64,000 bases of DNA from Primulina eburnea (lineage: Eukaryota; Streptophyta; Magnoliopsida; Lamiales; Gesneriaceae). Positions 22,340-33,414 of the stretch are shown piece after piece. Position numbers and translations under genes: made by a program. Position 1 is the first letter of the stretch. Each line of letters begins with the position of its first letter. Below the pieces are notes generated by a model. That model made no database searches. It was not told where the DNA came from and saw nothing but the letters and a program-made list of their open reading frames with translations. The stretch covers positions 62,001 through 126,000 of the forward strand of contig NW_027331273.1 of the NCBI RefSeq assembly GCF_022965805.1, in the 5' to 3' direction.

Positions 22340-22800
22340 AACATTATTTAAATCTTTGTAATTTAATGTAATATAAGAGTATTTGGTTAGAACATAAGGT
22401 AAAAAGATGAACTAGGAAATGATAAACACAAGGTTCGTGTTTAACCAGGAAATTATAAATTAACGTTGTAGCTCTTCAGCCTTCTTTGCTGAGAAATGAC
22501 GTTTAAGGCGTTTATGGGTGATTTTTATGAATTTATGTTTCTTTGCATCTCGGTAAAATTCTTTGTTGTTTAATTAATTTGGTATATCTTTAATAAATCC
22601 TTTTATGTTTTGTAAAAGTTCCAAATAAGAATCTTATATTCATTATTATTCTGAAATTTATATGTCTCATTTTATTAGCTTAGTTTGAGTTGAATATTTT
22701 ATATAGGCTAGAAACCAATAACTTCCATGTGTGCGAAAGCTACTAAGGAAAATTTTGGTAAAACAACGTCACGTATCAGATTCAATTTGATTCCAAGCCA
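22340..22800. repeat. Left arm of the central inverted repeat
   Basis: Matches the reverse complement of 22979-23443 along its length, at about 80-85% by eye. Shared blocks include TTCGAAAGC/GTGCGAAAGC near 22733 and GGCGTTTATGGGTGATTTTT near 22518. Outward homology continues into the virus 3' regions, so the arms belong to the same inverted unit as the two virus copies. No coding capacity. Confidence 0.8.
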
Positions 22801-22978
22801 ATACGTAAAGTAAAAATAATATTAATAATATTATTATAGTTTATATTGTGTTAATAATGTTAATAATCACAAATTTATGTTAATTAATAATTATTGTTGC
22901 TAAAAATGAAACAATATTAATAGAAATCATAATTATATTAACTATATCAGAATTTGTATTAAAAAGAATACCATTTTA
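22801..22978. other. AT-rich spacer at the centre of the palindrome
   Basis: About 180 bp, nearly all A and T, with many TTAATAAT motifs. No further structure recognised. Confidence 0.6.
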
Positions 22979-23443
22979 GGCTTGGGATCAAAGAGAGAAT
23001 ATGATACGTGACATTGTTTTACCAAACATTTCCTTAGTGGCTTTCGAACACATGGAGATTATTGGTTTCCAGCCTATATACCATTTTCAACTCATACTGA
23101 GCTAAGAAAAGGAAGAATTTAAACTTTAGAATAATAATGAATATAAGATTCTTGTTTGGAATTTTACAAAACATAAAAAGATTTACGAAAGATATTTCAA
23201 AGAAATTAAACAACAGAAGATTTACCGAGGGCCCAAAGAATCATAAATTCATAAAAAATCACCCATAAACGCCTTAAACGTCATTTATCGGCTAAGCAGG
23301 CTGAAGGGCTACAACATGAATTTATTTTTCCCGGATAAACTCGAACCTTGTGTTCACCATTTTCTGGTTCATCTTCTTACCTTATGTTCTAACCAAAGAC
23401 TCTTATATTACATTAAATTCAAAAATTTAAATAAATCTTTTAT
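22979..23443. repeat. Right arm of the central inverted repeat
   Basis: Mirror of 22340-22800. Between its outer end and the virus hairpin (23444-23517) lie about 75 bp that copy 1 lacks, so a deletion accompanied or followed the transposon insertion there. Confidence 0.8.
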
Positions 23444-23617
23444 TATCTCAATCTGATTCCAAGTTAAAAATAAATATAGATCATGTCATAGTAAGATAAA
23501 TAATTTAGCACGAATGCTTTAGCCTGTCATTCAGGCTAATCTATGAAATATAAAAATTTAAAAACAGTAAATAAAAACAGTATAACTTACAAAGTTGTAC
23601 TCAGAACACTTGAAGCT

Positions 23618-23790
23618 TTTATTGATATATCAGAAGGTTTTTACAAGAGAGAATAGAGGGGAGCAAACTCGACCGTGTTCCTTTAAGAACACAGAATAGA
23701 CCTATAAATAGATAGAAGAGCCGGACATCAAACCCCGGATTCCATCTCAAATAAAAATAGTAAAATGCTTTATTAAAGCAAAAAGTAACA
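23618..23790 (-). promoter_or_regulatory. Promoter and poly(A) region of pararetrovirus copy 2
   Basis: Aligns with 21120-21290 of copy 1: TTTAATAAAGCATTTTAC upstream, then an altered TATA region near 23702-23711 (reading CTATTTATAGG where copy 1 has CTATAAATAG). The AATAAA signal is at 23623-23618. The promoter box is damaged, the poly(A) signal is not. Confidence 0.55.
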
Positions 23791-23911
23791 TTGTTACAAA
23801 ATTCAAAAAGTAAATAGTGATATGCCACCCACTTTTTGTCATGATATTTCATGATGTGTTTATTCCACCAACTCTGAATTGTAAGATTCCACTATGAACG
23901 ATTTTTAATCA

Positions 23912-25290
23912 TCTTTGATATTGTCTTTTAGAGATTTCTTCAAATTTTCAAAGATATTATCTATTTGAGATAGTTGAGGAATATCATTCTCTGGATCCTG
24001 CGCATCCTGCATTTGCATTAGATGTATGAATTGATTTTCACTTGATTCAGACACCATAGATTTATCAGACTTTGAATCAGAACATCCAATTCTGAAAAAG
24101 ATCCTTTTTCATTTCTTCAATATAAACCTCAATCATTTTTTCTTTTGAATAAATCTCAGAATATTTCTGAGTGAGAATCTTGAATGGACTCATAGAGGCT
24201 TTTTCCTTTTCTTGTTCATTATGAAGTTCTTTCTGATATAATGAAATTGTTTCCTCCATTTGATGAAGAGTGTCATAACCATAAGGCTTTCCAGTTTCTG
24301 GATCATCTCGTAGTAATTTGTCCCAAAATTTAGTGAGACTAACTCGCCATATGCAAGGGATTTCTTCATCAGTATATCCGAATTCTGGTTTCCATTTCCA
24401 TATCCAAGGAATTCCAAATTCCATGAAGAATAGACATAAAGTCTTTCCATCAATCCAATGTTCAGCAAATGATTTTTTAATACTTGGGGAAACATTTAAC
24501 CAAGTATTCATAGGTTTTATAAAAACCTCAGGCAAAATCTTTGCAGATGGACCAAATATCTTCTACCAAATGAAAAACCAATTTGGAATAGGATGATGAA
24601 AAACATTTTCACAAATCTTTAGAAACCATGTATGTTTCCTTTTTTCATTTTCATAAAACAAAGTTTTATTAAAACTTTCAATTTAATCCCAAAAATTGAA
24701 TTTAAAAATCATCTTATGATTTTCAGAATAAAACTTTTCTTTCTACCAATGGAGATATGCCCCATTGTTCAATAGATATAATCTTTTGGACAATGAACTT
24801 TGAGAAGTTATAACTTCCTTTCTGCTGAGTATTACTGAAAAAGTGAGTTATATCCACACTTTTTGAAGATGATAAAAGATTTTCATAAAATCTTCTTTGT
24901 TTATAAGAACCATATACATATGATGTATTGGTTAAGTATCTTTCCATGATAGTCCATGGAGTCTTTTCCCATTGGGTATCTTTTTCTTCTATAAGAAGAA
25001 TAAATTCTCGATGTTTTGTCTCTGTATATAGAGCTGTATCATTATCATCCTCTTTGATGATATTAGCATATGATGCTGAAGCTTGAGAATGTGTATTATT
25101 TCTCTGCTTTTGTTTCAAGAATTCTTGAAAATTCATTATATAACTCAGTCTGCTCAGTATTACTGGCTGATGAACTAGATAAGTTCTGGGCTATTAGCCT
25201 CTATTTTCCATGCTGTGCAATAATATTAGGGGATTTTCACCTACCACCTCGCCCTCTATAAGAGGACTCTCATCTTCCTCGGGAATACAT
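23912..25290 (-). pseudogene. Pararetrovirus copy 2 downstream ORF (function unknown)
   Basis: The ATG at 25290-25288 begins the copy 2 counterpart of 19661-20914. The RG-rich start is degraded. Open stretches at 24723-25136 (137 codons, with SASYANIIKEDD and WTIMERYLT) and 24077-24535 (152 codons, with PWIWKWKPEFGYTDEEI and a charged helical tail) preserve most of the protein. Compared with copy 1, a one-base loss near 24090 ends the frame early. Beyond it the sequence still reads as conserved codons to about 23912, so the ancestral protein was probably longer than copy 1 suggests. No known catalytic motif. Confidence 0.65.
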
Positions 25291-25299
25291 ATCTGTAAA

Positions 25300-26017
25300 T
25301 GAAAACATAAGGATAAATATTCTCGAGTTAAGAAATCGGGTCGATGATTATCTTCACCTTTTTTTATAAATGATTTCAAAATCAAAGGAAGCTAAATGAG
25401 CCTGCCATCTTGCAAACATTTATTTAGACACATCATGTTTAAAATCTTTGTTAAACATAAATTTTGCAGATTTGCAGTTAGTTTTTATAATAAACAATTG
25501 ATTATATAAATCATCTTGAAATTTTAAAATATCTGACAATAGCTAAAATTTCTTTTGCTACTGTGGAATAATTTTTCTGGGTATTATTCCATTTTCCAGA
25601 ATAAAATCTTATAAGATATTCTTGTTTTGTTTGGGAATCTTTTTGTTTTAAAATTCCTCAAAAACCTATATCTGAGGCATCAGTTTCAACTATTTTATCC
25701 CATTGGGGATTAGCAAGCATAAGACAAGGAAGATTTTTAACCTTTTCCTTAATATTTTTAACAGCTATAGTAGGTCTTTCAGACCAAGGTAAAGGATTTT
25801 TCTTTAGCCTATCATATAATATAGCAGAATCTTTAGTAAGATCTTTTATATAAGGAGAAATATAATTTAAACTTCCTAAAAATCTTTGTAACTGAGTTTT
25901 ATCAGTTTTAATATCAGGAAATTTTGAACCAAATTCAATACTTCTTTGAATAGGAATTATTTTCCCTTTTTCAATCATATGACCAAGAAATCTAATATTA
26001 GTTTGAAATAAAATCAT
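25300..26017 (-). pseudogene. Pararetrovirus copy 2, end of RT and RNase H
   Basis: A 119-codon frame (25658-26017) covers the RT connection (FLGHMIEKGKIIP, FLGSLNYISPYIKDL) and the first RNase H motif, ending at ETDASDIGF. The rest of RNase H (25300-25657) has stops and frameshifts. It is offset from the upstream RT frame by one base at about 26015. Confidence 0.75.
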
Positions 26018-27645
26018 TTTAGATTTTGAAATAACAAGACCATTTTGAATAATAATATTTTAAAAATTTCTAAATGTTTAAAATGTGTTTCAATATCATT
26101 AGAAAATACTAAGATATCATCTATATAAACAATTATAAAATTGCTATAATTATAAAAAATGTCATTCATAATTTGTTGAAATTCCGAAGGGACATTTTTA
26201 AGGCCAAATGGCATTACTGTCCATTCATAATGTCCTATTGGAACATTAAAAGCAGTTTTATATCTATCAGATTCTTTAATTTGAATATGCCAAAATCCTG
26301 ATTTTAAATCAAATTTTGAAAATATGATTGCATGCACTAATCTATCTAATAAATCTTTTTTATTAGGAATAGGATGCCTAATCCATTTTAAAACCTTATT
26401 AAGGGGTTTATAATTTATGATTAATCTAGGAATACCTCTTTCTTGTTCAGAATGTTTATTAACAAAAAAAGGAGTACATGACAAAGGAGATTGAGAAGGT
26501 TTTATTAAACCTTTATCTAATAAAGAATGAATTTCATTCTTGCATAATTCTAAATATTCAGAATTCATTTGACAAGGACGAGCCTTGGTTGGAATATTCT
26601 TTTCATCAAAATTCTCTTCATATGGAAGAAAGATAATATGCTTCTTACGATTCCAAAAAGCATTTGGTAAATCATTACATATTTCTAAAGAAAATTTATT
26701 ATAAATAATTTTTATTTTTTCCTGTAATTTAGGATTCTGTAATTTATCATCTATTGTAAGAAATTTTATTTCTTCTTTTAAAGAATTTATTTGAAAGGTT
26801 TTTCTTTCAATCTGTTCTTGTAATTCATTTAAAATTCTATGAACAGATTTATTTATAAACTGAAATGAAATAGTATTACCTTGAAAAGTTCCTATAATAG
26901 CTCTTTCATCAACATATGTTAAAGGATATATTAGATAAATAAAAGGGAGACCAAGTATAAGTTGGCTAGAAATATCTTTCGCTAATAAAAAACTGGTTTG
27001 AATACATTTTTTATCTTTACAAATATAAGCTTTAGGTAATCTATATTTTATTTCTAATGGTTCTCCTTCTGTATGAGAGAGAGAATGAGTAGTTTTATGA
27101 AAATATTTTGTAGGAATTAATCCTTCCTGTGCACCACCATCTATTATAGCAATGAAATTCTTCTTATAAGAATTATCAATTAATAAAGTAATATTAGTAT
27201 ACCATTTTTGAGATATTATCATACTCAAAACAAATAAATGTTTTTGATTATTATCAGGAAATGGAATATCTTGAATATTTTCAAAACTTTCAAAAATTGA
27301 ATTATTATTATTTTCAATGACTGAAATACGATAGTTTAAATTATTATTGTTATGTTGTAAAAATTTTACTTGTTCTTTAAGATTATCAATCTCTTGAACT
27401 AAATCCTGTATAGTAACTGGATTTTGTTGACTATATTTTTTCTGTAAAAGATTTTTAACTTCTTTCATAGAATAGGCATGTTCTTCTTTAACAAGAATGT
27501 TATTATCATTATTACTTGTTGAAGCAGTATTCTCCATTTGATCAATAATAGTAGATTTTAATACTGGATCCTTAATCATTTTAAGGAATTCTAAAATATT
27601 GTTGTTTGTTAAAACATTAACATTTAAATCTTGAAATTGAGACAT
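26014..27645 (-). pseudogene. Pararetrovirus copy 2 protease and reverse transcriptase, 543-codon frame
   Basis: The longest virus frame in the window. Residues about 1-130 are a coiled-coil linker. The protease lies near 165-185, where the catalytic motif reads DGGA and five codons present in copy 1 are deleted, so it is probably inactive. The RT occupies about 310-530 with FDLKSGFWHIQI, the conserved PFGLKN block and an intact YIDDILVFS catalytic box. An in-frame ATG begins the frame, but in a virus this would be internal to a polyprotein. Upstream codons are separated from it by the Sirevirus insertion. Confidence 0.82.
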
Positions 27646-27717
27646 AAGTTTATAAAACTCATCATTTTTATTATTATCTTCTATAGGACTGATACAAGAT
27701 TTTCCTTGTATACAGTT

Positions 27718-28724
27718 TGTTGAGGATCGAAGTTGAGTTTAGAGGGGGGGTGAATAAACTCTACTCGTTTTTCTTTGTTTTCTGATGAGGTATTAAAATC
27801 CTGTTAGGATAGTAGTTTATCTTGTGCGTATACTTTCACCTGATTACAATAAAACGTGCGGAAACAATCTGATGAAGTAGTTGAAAGACAATAAAACAGT
27901 AGGCAGCAGTTGTTTATGGAAGTTCGAAGATAAACTCTTCTATGTCTCCCCTTCTCCTGTTTCCAGAAGGTATAACTAAAAGACTTTGGATATTACAGTA
28001 CAACTCTTGTACACACCCACTTCAGAAGGACTTATACCTCGGCCTACTGAAACTCTTAGTTTCTCAACTCACAAAAATGCGAAACACAAAGTTCGGAAAA
28101 GACTCTTTTCAGATTACAAACTCTTCCTGATAAAGTATAAGTGATGTAAAGATTGTTAAGAGTGTAATAATCAGTAGCACAAGATGATCTTCAAAAGATC
28201 AGATATTAGCTATGAAGCGTGTGCTACTTTTCTTTGTGTTGAACTTTAAGTACTCAAGGAATTTCGAGATTTGTCTGATAAGAGAAAATAGCTTTGTTCC
28301 TCGAAAGATGATATTATATGAAGTGAAGTATCGTATAAGGATTTGATCCAAGTATATATAATCGACTGAGTTCAACGTTCACAATCAGAGGATGTCTCCA
28401 GATGACTGATACAATCAGCTTTATTACCAAAAGAAGTTCCTGCAAAAAAGCTATAAAACAATCAGTCTTGTTTTATACTTAATTGGGTAAAATGCATTAA
28501 ATGACTCCGTATAGTATTTAATGCTGCAATTAATACTAGTACTAGGAACTCTTTAACGGTAACAATAAAGGTAGCAACGTTAGGAAACGTCCTCTACTGG
28601 TTTTGTATTAATATACTTTCTACTGGTTTAGTTTTATTAGACCAGTAGCTTCTGATAAGTTAGTTTACTGTTCTGGTCTGCTGGTTTTAGTTAATCATCG
28701 CCACAATAAAATTCATGTCTAACA
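27718..28724 (-). repeat. 3' LTR of the Sirevirus
   Basis: Pairs with 45100-46107, with about 19 scattered differences by eye, suggesting an insertion within the last few million years under usual plant rates (inference). Confidence 0.92.
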
Positions 28725-28737
28725 ATTTCTCCCTTTG
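28725..28737 (-). other. Polypurine tract of the Sirevirus
   Basis: AAAGGGAGAAAT on the element strand directly before the 3' LTR. Confidence 0.75.
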
Positions 28738-28833
28738 TGGTGATGCCAAAACCTAAACAGTAGAAAGTCGTTAAATAAAACAGATAATCATTTAAACAAA
28801 AATATAATGTCAATAAAGTATCAAAGAAAATGA

Positions 28834-29550
28834 TCAATCGGTTTCAATATCCCTGTAGATGACTTCTTCATTCTGAGGTTCTTGAAGTCTTCTGTTTGAA
28901 GGTTCAGCTTCATCTTCTGATTGTCTAGCTCCTGCTGGATCTCCTCTATCTTCCCCCTTTTTGGCATCAGCCGCAACTACATGGGCGAAGAGGTCATTCA
29001 GTCTTCCGGATATGTTTTGAATGCCATCGGTTAGCATCTCCAGATACGGAGTTTGAGCAGAGATGCGATTATCCAGTGTAGTTATAGATTGATTTTGAGA
29101 GTCAATCTTGGCATCCATAAGTTCCACGGAAGTAGAAAGTGATCGGAAGAGATCATCATGCTCAGTGATTCGGTTGAGTATATTAGTTTGAGCAAGAATG
29201 ATATTGCTGTGATTTCTCGCTATAGCCTGTCTGAAAACGATGGCTTCAGCATGCATTCTCTCCATGTTTTCCGCCGTGTTAAAAATATGTTTCCCCATGC
29301 GTTCTCTGAAAGATTGAGCGCCAGTGAATTCTGAAATGTTTTCACAGGACATTCGTTTCACTAAGTCAGACACGTTGTTGAGTTCCCGTTGCAGAGACTC
29401 AATCTGAAATTCCAAGTTGAATGTATCTGATTCTGGGGATGGAGTTCGCTCAAGCATGCGTTGCTGAAACTCAATAAGACGAGAGTTCATCTGAGTTGAA
29501 ACAGCATGAGAGGTAGTCAATGCAGTAGAGACAAGATTAGTATCCACCAA
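28834..29550 (-). CDS. Sirevirus accessory ORF, C-terminal part
   Basis: A 238-codon frame ending the accessory region before the 3' LTR. It is dominated by long helical, heptad-like sequence (for example LEFQIESLQRELNNVSDLV and ITTLDNRISAQTPYLEML), so a coiled coil is likely, with an acidic, proline-poor tail. It has no catalytic motif or membrane segment. It continues upstream into 29551-30083 through one frameshift near 29640. Many sireviruses carry an extra ORF here, sometimes called env-like. Nothing in this sequence supports an envelope role. Confidence 0.65.
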   Translation of the reverse strand: MVDTNLVSTALTTSHAVSTQMNSRLIEFQQRMLERTPSPESDTFNLEFQIESLQRELNNVSDLVKRMSCENISEFTGAQSFRERMGKHIFNTAENMERMHAEAIVFRQAIARNHSNIILAQTNILNRITEHDDLFRSLSTSVELMDAKIDSQNQSITTLDNRISAQTPYLEMLTDGIQNISGRLNDLFAHVVAADAKKGEDRGDPAGARQSEDEAEPSNRRLQEPQNEEVIYRDIETD

Positions 29551-30083
29551 AGTAGTAGAAGGACCAGGGTCTGCTGTGCTTTCTTCTGGAAGTGTAGAGA
29601 CAGTAGGTTCAGCAACAACCAGTGGAAGAACAATTTCTTCAGCGGAACGGCCAAGTCAGAGGCCAAAATTTCTTCCGTTGGTGCAATAACAGCCTGTGAG
29701 TCTGATGGTTCTTCAGTAGAAGGTGCAGAAGGCTGATCCAGAAGAATGTGCATTTCTGCTTGATGAGCAGCAGAAAATATTTCTAAATTTTGCAATAAAG
29801 AAGAAGCATCTGGTTCTGCTATATGTTGCATTGGGGTCGGAGAAGCAGAAGGTGGTAATGAAGTAGCCGGTGCTACTTCCAGAGTAGTAGAGACTGTTGG
29901 AACAATCGACTCAATGACTTCTTCAACCGAAGCCAGTTCATGTACAGATAATAGCGACGAGGACGGAATGGGCCTTGTTGGAGAAGCAGGAGTACTGAGA
30001 GCAGAAGCCTTTGGTGAGGCTGTAGTCCTTTCCTCAACTGTCTGAACCTGTTGGAAGTCTGGAACAAGGCCAATGTGATAAAC
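29551..30083 (-). pseudogene. Sirevirus accessory ORF, middle part
   Basis: Proline-, serine- and threonine-rich, low-complexity sequence (for example PTVSTTLEVAPATSLPPSAS) runs from the Tekay insertion at 30084 to the frameshift near 29640. It is the continuation of 37598-38629 across the nested Tekay element. The alternative frames at 29517-29831 and 29873-30187 are partly other-frame readings. Confidence 0.55.
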
Positions 30084-30088
30084 AATAG

Positions 30089-31724
30089 TGTGACACCTCG
30101 ACCCAATTTAATTAAAATACAGCGGAATTTAAAATTTTTACTTGAAGGGAGGAAGGATTCAAATACATTTCCATAAAACATTTTCAATCAAAAGTAATTA
30201 CATGATCATTCAAATGATATAACAAAAAATAAAAAATATCATTCCTATGATCATGTCCAAAAATACCAACAAAATAACATCTTTCTCCTTCTCTATATGC
30301 ATATGACTCCGGCCCACAGTCAACGTCCTGGCCCGTCACTCTGATCTGCATCACATGAAATAACTGAAATGAGTATACAACTCAGCAAGTGGAACTCTTA
30401 CAGAGCAATAGACATAGCATACTCTGAAAATCATAGCTTTAAAAACGTAAATACCATCAACTCTGAAATGTGAATATCATAGCATGAATAATAATAACGA
30501 TGATATTTCTCTTTTCTCTGGTATGGATTGACATCTATATAGTATCTATGTCTCTTACCTATATCCCATCGATATAAATCGACAACTCTGAGGTATATAA
30601 GCCTATGGTCGTTGATCAACTAATTGCATGCAATCTCTGACTATGTATCTATCAATCCATAAAACATTTGAACTCTCTTTGGCATTTATCAATCACTTTG
30701 AAGACTCTTTTCTCTTGTATTCTTTTTTACAATTGAGACATATAATGCCTCCATAATATACAACATAGTGAATCAATACATAAACATGAATCAAATGAAG
30801 GGAATAACACATTAAAATCATTGAAAAACAATACATATAGTATCATGTGAGCACAAAGGATGAAATTCCACTTACAACCACTTGAAACTCCAATCTAAAC
30901 TCTTGGTTGAAATCCTACAACAATAAACCATAAATCACACCATTAACAACTCAATAACCAAGAACCCATGCCAATTAATCCATAAAACCAACACATTCAA
31001 CAAACCCATATCATCTCTCTCTCAAAAACCAAGAAATAACCATACCAAAAGCTTACCTTAGCTTCCTAGCACCAAGAAGAACTTCAATCTCAACTCAAAT
31101 CACCAACTAAGAGCTTGGATTAAAGAAAAGAAATGAAGGAATGAAGAAACCCTATCCTCCAAGGAGAGAAAATCGAGAAGTGAGGGAAAAGAATGGGGAA
31201 AAGTGAGCCAACCCATAAACTATATCACTTAAAAATCCGAAAATGCGCTTATACTGTGCGCGACCGCGGGTGCGCTCCAACCCTTACCGCGGGTGCGCTA
31301 AGCTCACGGCAATCCCACCAAATTTCTGAAAATGACGACCGCGGGTGCGGTACCAACTTGACCGCGGGTGCGGTGCCTACACCGCGGGTGCGGTACACTT
31401 AACACCGCGGGTGCGGTGAGTCCACGGCATTCCTACTCAAAATGCTGAAATTAAGACCGCGGGTGCGCTGCTGCAAGGACCGCGGGTGCGGTGATGTCAC
31501 GGCCAAGACAAAATCTAATGCAACTAAAATCGAACCGAAACGCTGATACAAAACAACCACCATCCATGAACACCAACAATACCACAAAACAATAATAACC
31601 AACCATACTATAACCCATAAACACAACTCTTAACATCTAAACCAAAAATATACTAAACCCAACCAATAAGTCTAATAACATACGAAAACTTAAACCGTAC
31701 CGTACACCAGGCTGGGCTATTACA
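30089..31724 (-). repeat. 3' LTR of the nested Tekay element
   Basis: Bounded by the AATAG duplication on the left and the polypurine tract on the right. Contains the GC-rich repeat block at 31258-31502. Confidence 0.93.
31258..31502. repeat. ACCGCGGGTGCGGT repeat block in the Tekay LTR
   Basis: Eight copies of ACCGCGGGTGCGGT or ACCGCGGGTGCGCT with irregular spacing of about 16-75 bp. The other LTR (37134-37375) keeps six clean copies and two damaged ones. Each core contains the palindrome CCGCGG. Confidence 0.88.
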
Positions 31725-31726
31725 AT

Positions 31727-31737
31727 CTCCCCTCCTT
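31727..31737 (-). other. Polypurine tract of the nested Tekay element
   Basis: AAGGAGGGGAG on the element strand, two bases from the LTR edge. Confidence 0.8.
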
Positions 31738-31764
31738 AAGGAAATTTCGTCCTCGAAATTGACG

Positions 31765-32214
31765 TCACTGCACGAACAACTCAGGATACTTCTCTCTCAT
31801 CTCATACTCTGGTTCCCACGTGGCTTCTTCAATCAAATGATTTCTCCAAAGGACTTTAACGATGCCGATCTCTTTGTTCCTCAACACTCTAACTCTGCGA
31901 TCCAGAATCTGGACCGGAATCTCTTGGTAAGTCAAATTCGGCGTCAAATCCAATGGCTCGTGGCGAAGAACATGGAAAAGATTCGCAATATACTTCCTGA
32001 GCATCGAAACATGAAAAACATTATGAACTCTGTCAAGATCTGGCGGTAAGGCTAACCTGTAAGCTCGATCACCGACTCTATCCAAGATCTCAAACGGGCC
32101 AATAAATCTCGGACTCAACTTTCCCTTCTTGCCAAACCGCATCATACCCTTAAGAGGTGCAATCTTCAAGAACACATGGTCGCCAACCTCAAACTGCAAC
32201 GGTCTGCGACGCAC
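31765..32214 (-). pseudogene. Tekay integrase C-terminus with chromodomain-type tail
   Basis: A 149-codon frame in register with the integrase frame upstream, separated by one TAG (32239-32241). It has the GPY/F module (FGKKGKLSPRFIGPFEIL) and the tail LIEEATWEPEYEMREKYPELF typical of Tekay/Del. The TAG probably replaced a CAG glutamine codon, because the family reads AQSRQKSYAD at this point (family knowledge). Confidence 0.8.
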
Positions 32215-32238
32215 ATCTGCATAGCTCTTCTGTCTCGA

Positions 32239-33378
32239 CTACGCTGTCTTCATCCTCTCTCGAATAACAGCAACAACATCAGCTGTCTGTTGGACCAACT
32301 CTGGACCCAACATCTTCCTCTCGCCAATCTCATCCCAATACAAGGGAGATCTACACTTCATGCCATACAGTGCTTCATACGGTGCCATGCCAATCGTCGC
32401 TTGGTAGCTATTGTTGTACGTGAACTCAACAAGAGGCAATTTGGAATCCCAGCTACCAGGATAATCGATAGTACAAGCTCTGAGCATATCCTCTAAGATC
32501 TGAATAACTCTCTCTGATTGACCGTCGCTCTGGGGATGATAAGCTGTACTGAATGCTAACCGTGAAACCATAGCTCTGTGCAAACTCTTCCAAAACTCTG
32601 AAGTAAATCTAGGGTCACGATCAGACACGATCGACACAGGAACACCATGAAGTCTAACAATCTCTGCTATGTACTCTTCGGCATACTGGTTCATGGAATA
32701 CGTCGTCTTGACTGGGAGAAAATGCGCTGACTTGGTCAATCGATCGACAATAACCCAAATAGAGTTAAAACCTTTCTGCGTCCTGGGAAGACCAGTCACG
32801 AAATCCATCGTAATATGATCCCACTTCCATTGAGGAATCGGCAATGACAACAATGTCCCAGCAGGTCTCTGGTGCTCAATCTTCACCTGCTGACAAGTTA
32901 GGCACTGAGAAATAAACATGGCGATATCTTTCTTCATACCTAACCACCAATAGAGTCTACGAAGATCCTGATACATCTTGGTGCTGCCTGGATGTATCGA
33001 ATATGGCGCGGTATGAGCCTCAGTCAAAATGTCTCGCCGAATATCATCACCAACAGGAACACAAATACGGCCTCTGAAAGTCACCAAACCATCTCCATTC
33101 ACTCCAAACTCTGAATTACCTCTCTCCTCTGCTCTAGCTCTCATCTCTGCCAACTGAACATCAATGGCTTGCTCTCTACGGATCCTATCCGTCAATGTAG
33201 CCTGAATAACCAACGCTGAAAAACGAGCAATGGTCCCCGGAACTACCAAAGCTATCTTCTCTCTCTGCAAGTCTAAAAACAACGGCTGCTGAATCATCGA
33301 ACTCAAGGAAGAACTCGACTTACGGCTCAAAGCATCCGCTACAACATTCGCTTTCCCTGGGTGGTAATTGATCATCAC
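32239..33378 (-). pseudogene. Tekay end of RNase H and integrase core
   Basis: A 379-codon frame. It starts in the RNase H/integrase linker (GKANVVADALSRK), then the HHCC zinc-binding domain (H-x-x-x-H near residue 115-130, C-LTC-Q) and the DDE core (MDFVTGLPRT, SDRDPRF, AYHPQSDGQSERV). It is in register with the RT/RNase H frame upstream through one TGA (33415-33417) and with the tail through one TAG. Apart from these stops the enzyme looks complete. Confidence 0.85.
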
Positions 33379-33414
33379 ATCGTAGTCTTTGACAAGCTCT
33401 AACCACCTCCTCTG

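Noticed and set aside
31258..31502. Regularly repeated GC-rich motif as a CRISPR array
   Set aside because: Spacing is irregular, the repeats are 14 bp, the block recurs in both LTRs of a plant retroelement, and no Cas gene is present.
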